Part shown: in pieces, positions 13,931 to 16,304 of the stretch
Layout of the letters: every line of letters starts with the position of its first letter
How positions within the stretch are numbered: position 1 is the first letter of the stretch
From: Flavobacteriaceae bacterium
GTDB taxonomy: Bacteria > Bacteroidota > Bacteroidia > Flavobacteriales > Flavobacteriaceae
Assembly (NCBI GenBank): GCA_013214275.1
Contig: JABSPP010000013.1
Location: forward strand, 1-16,304
Direction of reading: 5' to 3'
Length of the DNA stretch: 16,304 nucleotides
Notes under the pieces: model-generated
What the model saw: only the letters and a program-made list of their open reading frames with translations
Databases searched by the model: none
What the model was told of the DNA's origin: nothing
Made by a program: the position numbers and the translations under genes

Positions 13931-15639
13931 TAGATATCCATTTCATCTATAATACGGTCGATTTTTGCCTCAAGTTCTTTTTCAACTGTATCAGCACTTT
14001 CTACTGCATCTAAACGTCTTCTCACACTAAAGTAAAATTTGATTTTAGGTTCAGTCCCACTGGGTCTGGCACATACTTTAGTACCGTCTTCTGTATGATA
14101 AATTAACACATTTGATTTTGGTAAATCCATCAAAGATTCATCACCTGTGGTCATATTTTTTTGAAGAGAGGACTGATAATCATTAATGAAAGTCACTTTT
14201 GAACCATCGATTTCAGTAAGTGGATTTTTTCGCAAGTCAATCATGATTTGTTTGATTTGCTGTGCACCATCCATTCCTTTTTTCACGATAGAAACTAGAC
14301 GTTCCTTGTAGAAAGAGTGATCTACGTACAATCTAAGGAGTTCGTTATAAAATGAACTATCATTTGACTTCGCATCAGCAGCTATTTCACAGGCTAGGAG
14401 TGCAGAGGTTACTGCGTCTTTGTCTCGAACAAAGTCACCTACCATATATCCAAAACTCTCTTCACCACCTCCGATACAATTGAGTTCAGGAGCATCTTTA
14501 ATCATCTTGGCAATCCATTTAAAACCTGTCAACCCAACTTTGGTTTCCACACCGTAGCTAGAAGCAATGTCATTTACCATATTTGTTGAGACGATGGTAG
14601 AGCCAATAAATTCATTTCCAAGGAGTTTTCCTTGGTCTTTCCACTGATGGATTAAAAAATTGGTCATCACTACCATGGTTTGATTACCATTTAGCAATTT
14701 CATACTTCCTTTGTCATCGCGAACAGCTATACCAATACGATCGCTATCGGGGTCTGTTCCCAAAACAAGATCAGCTCCTATTTCTTCTGCCAATTTGGTT
14801 GCCATGGCCAGTGCTTCAGGTTCTTCAGGATTTGGGGATTTTACTGTTGGGAAGTTTCCATCAGGAACAGCTTGTCCTTCTACAATATGAACTTGCGAAT
14901 ATCCAGCTCTTTTCAAGACCTCTGGAATTAACTTAATGGAAGTTCCGTGTAAAGAAGTAAAAACGATTTTTAAGTCTTTTCGACCAGAGATATCGAAGGT
15001 CCCGTTTTCAATAGATGCTTTCCAGAAAGCTTCATCAATTTCAGCTCCAATGATTTCAATCAATTCCTCTTTTGCATCAAAATGGATATCTGAGTAATTG
15101 AGAGCACTTACTTCACTAATAATTTCATGATCTTGCGGAGGAACAATTTGTCCACCGTCAGACCAATACACTTTATATCCGTTGTATTCAGGTGGATTAT
15201 GAGAAGCAGTGAGCACAATTCCTGCGTGACAGTGCAAGTAATTCACAGCAAATGACAATTCTGGAGTGGGTCGAAGGTCTTCGAACAAATACACCTGAAT
15301 ATTGTTTGCCGATAAAACATCAGCTACAGTTTTAGCTAGCCATTCACTATCATTTCTGCAATCGTAACCAATAGCCACCTTAATAATCTTGTCATCAATT
15401 ACTTTGTGTAAATAATTACTCAATCCCTGCGTGGCCTTTCCCAGGGTATATTTGTTTATTCTGTTGGTCCCTGGACCTACAATACCACGCATTCCTCCTG
15501 TACCAAACTCTAAGTCTTTATAAAAGCTTTCGACCAAATCAGCCGTATTATCATCAAGTAACTTCTGAACTTGTGCTCGGGTATTCTGATCAAACGTATC
15601 AGAAAGCCATTGTTTTGCTTTTTCTAAAACCTTCTCCAT
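13930..15639 (-). CDS. Alpha-D-phosphohexomutase (phosphoglucomutase/phosphomannomutase)
   Basis: The 569-residue product belongs to the four-domain phosphohexomutase superfamily, in the long PgcA/phosphoglucomutase-2-like branch. It interconverts hexose 6- and 1-phosphates in the cytoplasm, supplying precursors for nucleotide sugars. Visible sites are FGTGGMRGIVGPGTNRIN (45-62), the phosphoserine loop TASHNPPEYNGYKVYW (144-159) with S146, and the Mg loop GTDPDSDRIG (294-303) with D296, D298 and D300. The sugar-binding GGEESFGYMVGD (391-402) and the phosphate-binding RPSGTEPKIKFY (525-536) complete the set. Length and motif order are complete. It lies 13 nt after the GT2 gene and overlaps the ABC exporter start by one base (TAATG), so it probably belongs to the same transcript. 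Glucose versus mannose specificity is not clear from motifs. Confidence 0.93.
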   Translation of the reverse strand: MEKVLEKAKQWLSDTFDQNTRAQVQKLLDDNTADLVESFYKDLEFGTGGMRGIVGPGTNRINKYTLGKATQGLSNYLHKVIDDKIIKVAIGYDCRNDSEWLAKTVADVLSANNIQVYLFEDLRPTPELSFAVNYLHCHAGIVLTASHNPPEYNGYKVYWSDGGQIVPPQDHEIISEVSALNYSDIHFDAKEELIEIIGAEIDEAFWKASIENGTFDISGRKDLKIVFTSLHGTSIKLIPEVLKRAGYSQVHIVEGQAVPDGNFPTVKSPNPEEPEALAMATKLAEEIGADLVLGTDPDSDRIGIAVRDDKGSMKLLNGNQTMVVMTNFLIHQWKDQGKLLGNEFIGSTIVSTNMVNDIASSYGVETKVGLTGFKWIAKMIKDAPELNCIGGGEESFGYMVGDFVRDKDAVTSALLACEIAADAKSNDSSFYNELLRLYVDHSFYKERLVSIVKKGMDGAQQIKQIMIDLRKNPLTEIDGSKVTFINDYQSSLQKNMTTGDESLMDLPKSNVLIYHTEDGTKVCARPSGTEPKIKFYFSVRRRLDAVESADTVEKELEAKIDRIIDEMDI

Positions 15640-15652
15640 ATTTAAATTGAAG

Positions 15653-16304
15653 TTAATGATTTAGTGTTTCTTTAATCGTGTAATGTTTTTCGTTACTATT
15701 TGATTTGATGAGTAGCTCACCAATAAACCCTGCTAAAAACAATTGTGTCCCCAGAATCATTGCTGTTAATGCAATATAAAACCAAGGGTTGCTGGTTACT
15801 AAAATAGTTTTCATTCCTTGAGACAGCTTATACAATTTCATGGCTCCTATATACCCAGCGGAGAACAATCCAAAAACAAACATCAATGTTCCCCATAACC
15901 CAAAAAAATGCATGGGTCTCTTTCCAAATTTTGTAAGAAAAGAGATGGTTATTAAGTCCAAAAATCCATTGATAAAACGACTCATTCCAAACTTTGTTTC
16001 TCCGTATTTTCTAGCTTGGTGTTGTACCACTTTTTCTCCGATATTTTTAAACCCTTCATTTTGGGCTAAAACAGGAATATACCGGTGCATTTCTCCGCTT
16101 ACTTTCACATTTTTCACTACTGTATTTTTATAGGCTTTCAATCCACAATTAAAATCGTGGAGTGCTAACCCAGAAGTTTTTCGAGCAGCCCAGTTAAATA
16201 ATTTAGAAGGAATATTTTTGGCAATAACATTGTCATGACGTCTTTTCTTCCATCCAGATATCAAATCAAAATCATCCTTAGTAATTAGTTCATACAGAGC
16301 GGGA
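15653..16304 (-). CDS. GT2 glycosyltransferase, polyprenyl-phosphate (DPM1/ArnC)-like, 5' end outside window
   Basis: Only the C-terminal 216 or so residues are in the window; the frame is open to the right edge, so the TTG at 16264 is not the real start. The visible part begins PALYELITKDDFDLISGWKKRR, the segment after the catalytic domain's metal site, followed by LHDFNCGLKAYK (the family's LHDxGCGLKAYR). KYGETKFGMSRFINGFLDLITISFLTKFGKRPMHFFG comes next. Two transmembrane helices follow (roughly FGLWGTLMFVFGLFSAGYIGAM and NPWFYIALTAMILGTQLFLAGFIGELLI). This is typical of enzymes that load a sugar onto undecaprenyl phosphate or act on lipid carriers. It lies 13 nt upstream of the phosphohexomutase and is probably part of the same operon, whose promoter is outside the window. 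Confidence 0.9.
   Translation of the reverse strand, partial: PALYELITKDDFDLISGWKKRRHDNVIAKNIPSKLFNWAARKTSGLALHDFNCGLKAYKNTVVKNVKVSGEMHRYIPVLAQNEGFKNIGEKVVQHQARKYGETKFGMSRFINGFLDLITISFLTKFGKRPMHFFGLWGTLMFVFGLFSAGYIGAMKLYKLSQGMKTILVTSNPWFYIALTAMILGTQLFLAGFIGELLIKSNSNEKHYTIKETLNH

Noticed and set aside
15840..16133. Plus-strand reading frame opposite the lipid-carrier GT2
   Set aside because: It is antisense to the conserved GT2 C-terminal region and its composition is that of a shadow frame.

Overview
The window looks like a chromosomal segment of a marine-type member of the Bacteroidota (Cytophagales/Flavobacteriales-like). The grounds are a low-GC sequence, several TAnnTTTG-type -7 boxes of the kind used by the Bacteroidota primary sigma factor, A-rich rather than Shine-Dalgarno leaders, a signal peptide ending in S-A-Q, and tRNA genes without an encoded CCA. 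I cannot name the genus from sequence alone.

Region 1 (1-1692) is the only accessory-looking part. It holds a minus-strand fold-type IV aminotransferase that is frameshifted near its 3' end and runs off the left edge. Next comes AT-rich non-coding DNA with a perfect 17-bp tandem duplication, then a decayed C-terminal fragment of a tyrosine recombinase, a hairpin terminator, an intact tRNA-Leu(UAG), and a truncated 5' half-copy of the same tRNA directly upstream of it. Together this reads as the scar of an old integration at a tRNA-Leu locus.

Region 2 (1693-3982) carries plus-strand housekeeping genes: an M20 dipeptidase, then an Mpo1-like (DUF962) membrane protein that overlaps a CsaA-type tRNA-binding protein by one base.

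Region 3 (4291-9482) is a tight plus-strand run: dapD (lysine/meso-diaminopimelate synthesis), two GT2 glycosyltransferases, a SAM methyltransferase, a Sua5/YwlC-type threonylcarbamoyl-AMP synthase and a CCA-adding enzyme with an HD domain. Spacing is 13 nt or less, with three overlaps or abutments, so it is probably one transcript that mixes cell-envelope glycan synthesis with tRNA maturation.

Region 4 (9485-16304) is a minus-strand operon entering from the right edge: a DPM1/ArnC-like GT2 (5' end outside the window), a phosphohexomutase, an MsbA-like ABC exporter, a GT4 glycosyltransferase and a secreted transglutaminase-like/TPR protein. The last three genes are coupled by 1-nt overlaps or near overlaps. 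The mutase could supply sugar 1-phosphates, the glycosyltransferases could assemble a glycan or glycolipid, and the ABC protein could flip it. The two operons converge with only 2 nt between their stop codons and no visible terminator.

I did not find a clearly new multi-gene system. The most interesting points are the tRNA-Leu integration scar, the frameshifted aminotransferase, the secreted transglutaminase-like protein at the end of the exporter operon, and the overlapping convergent operon ends.
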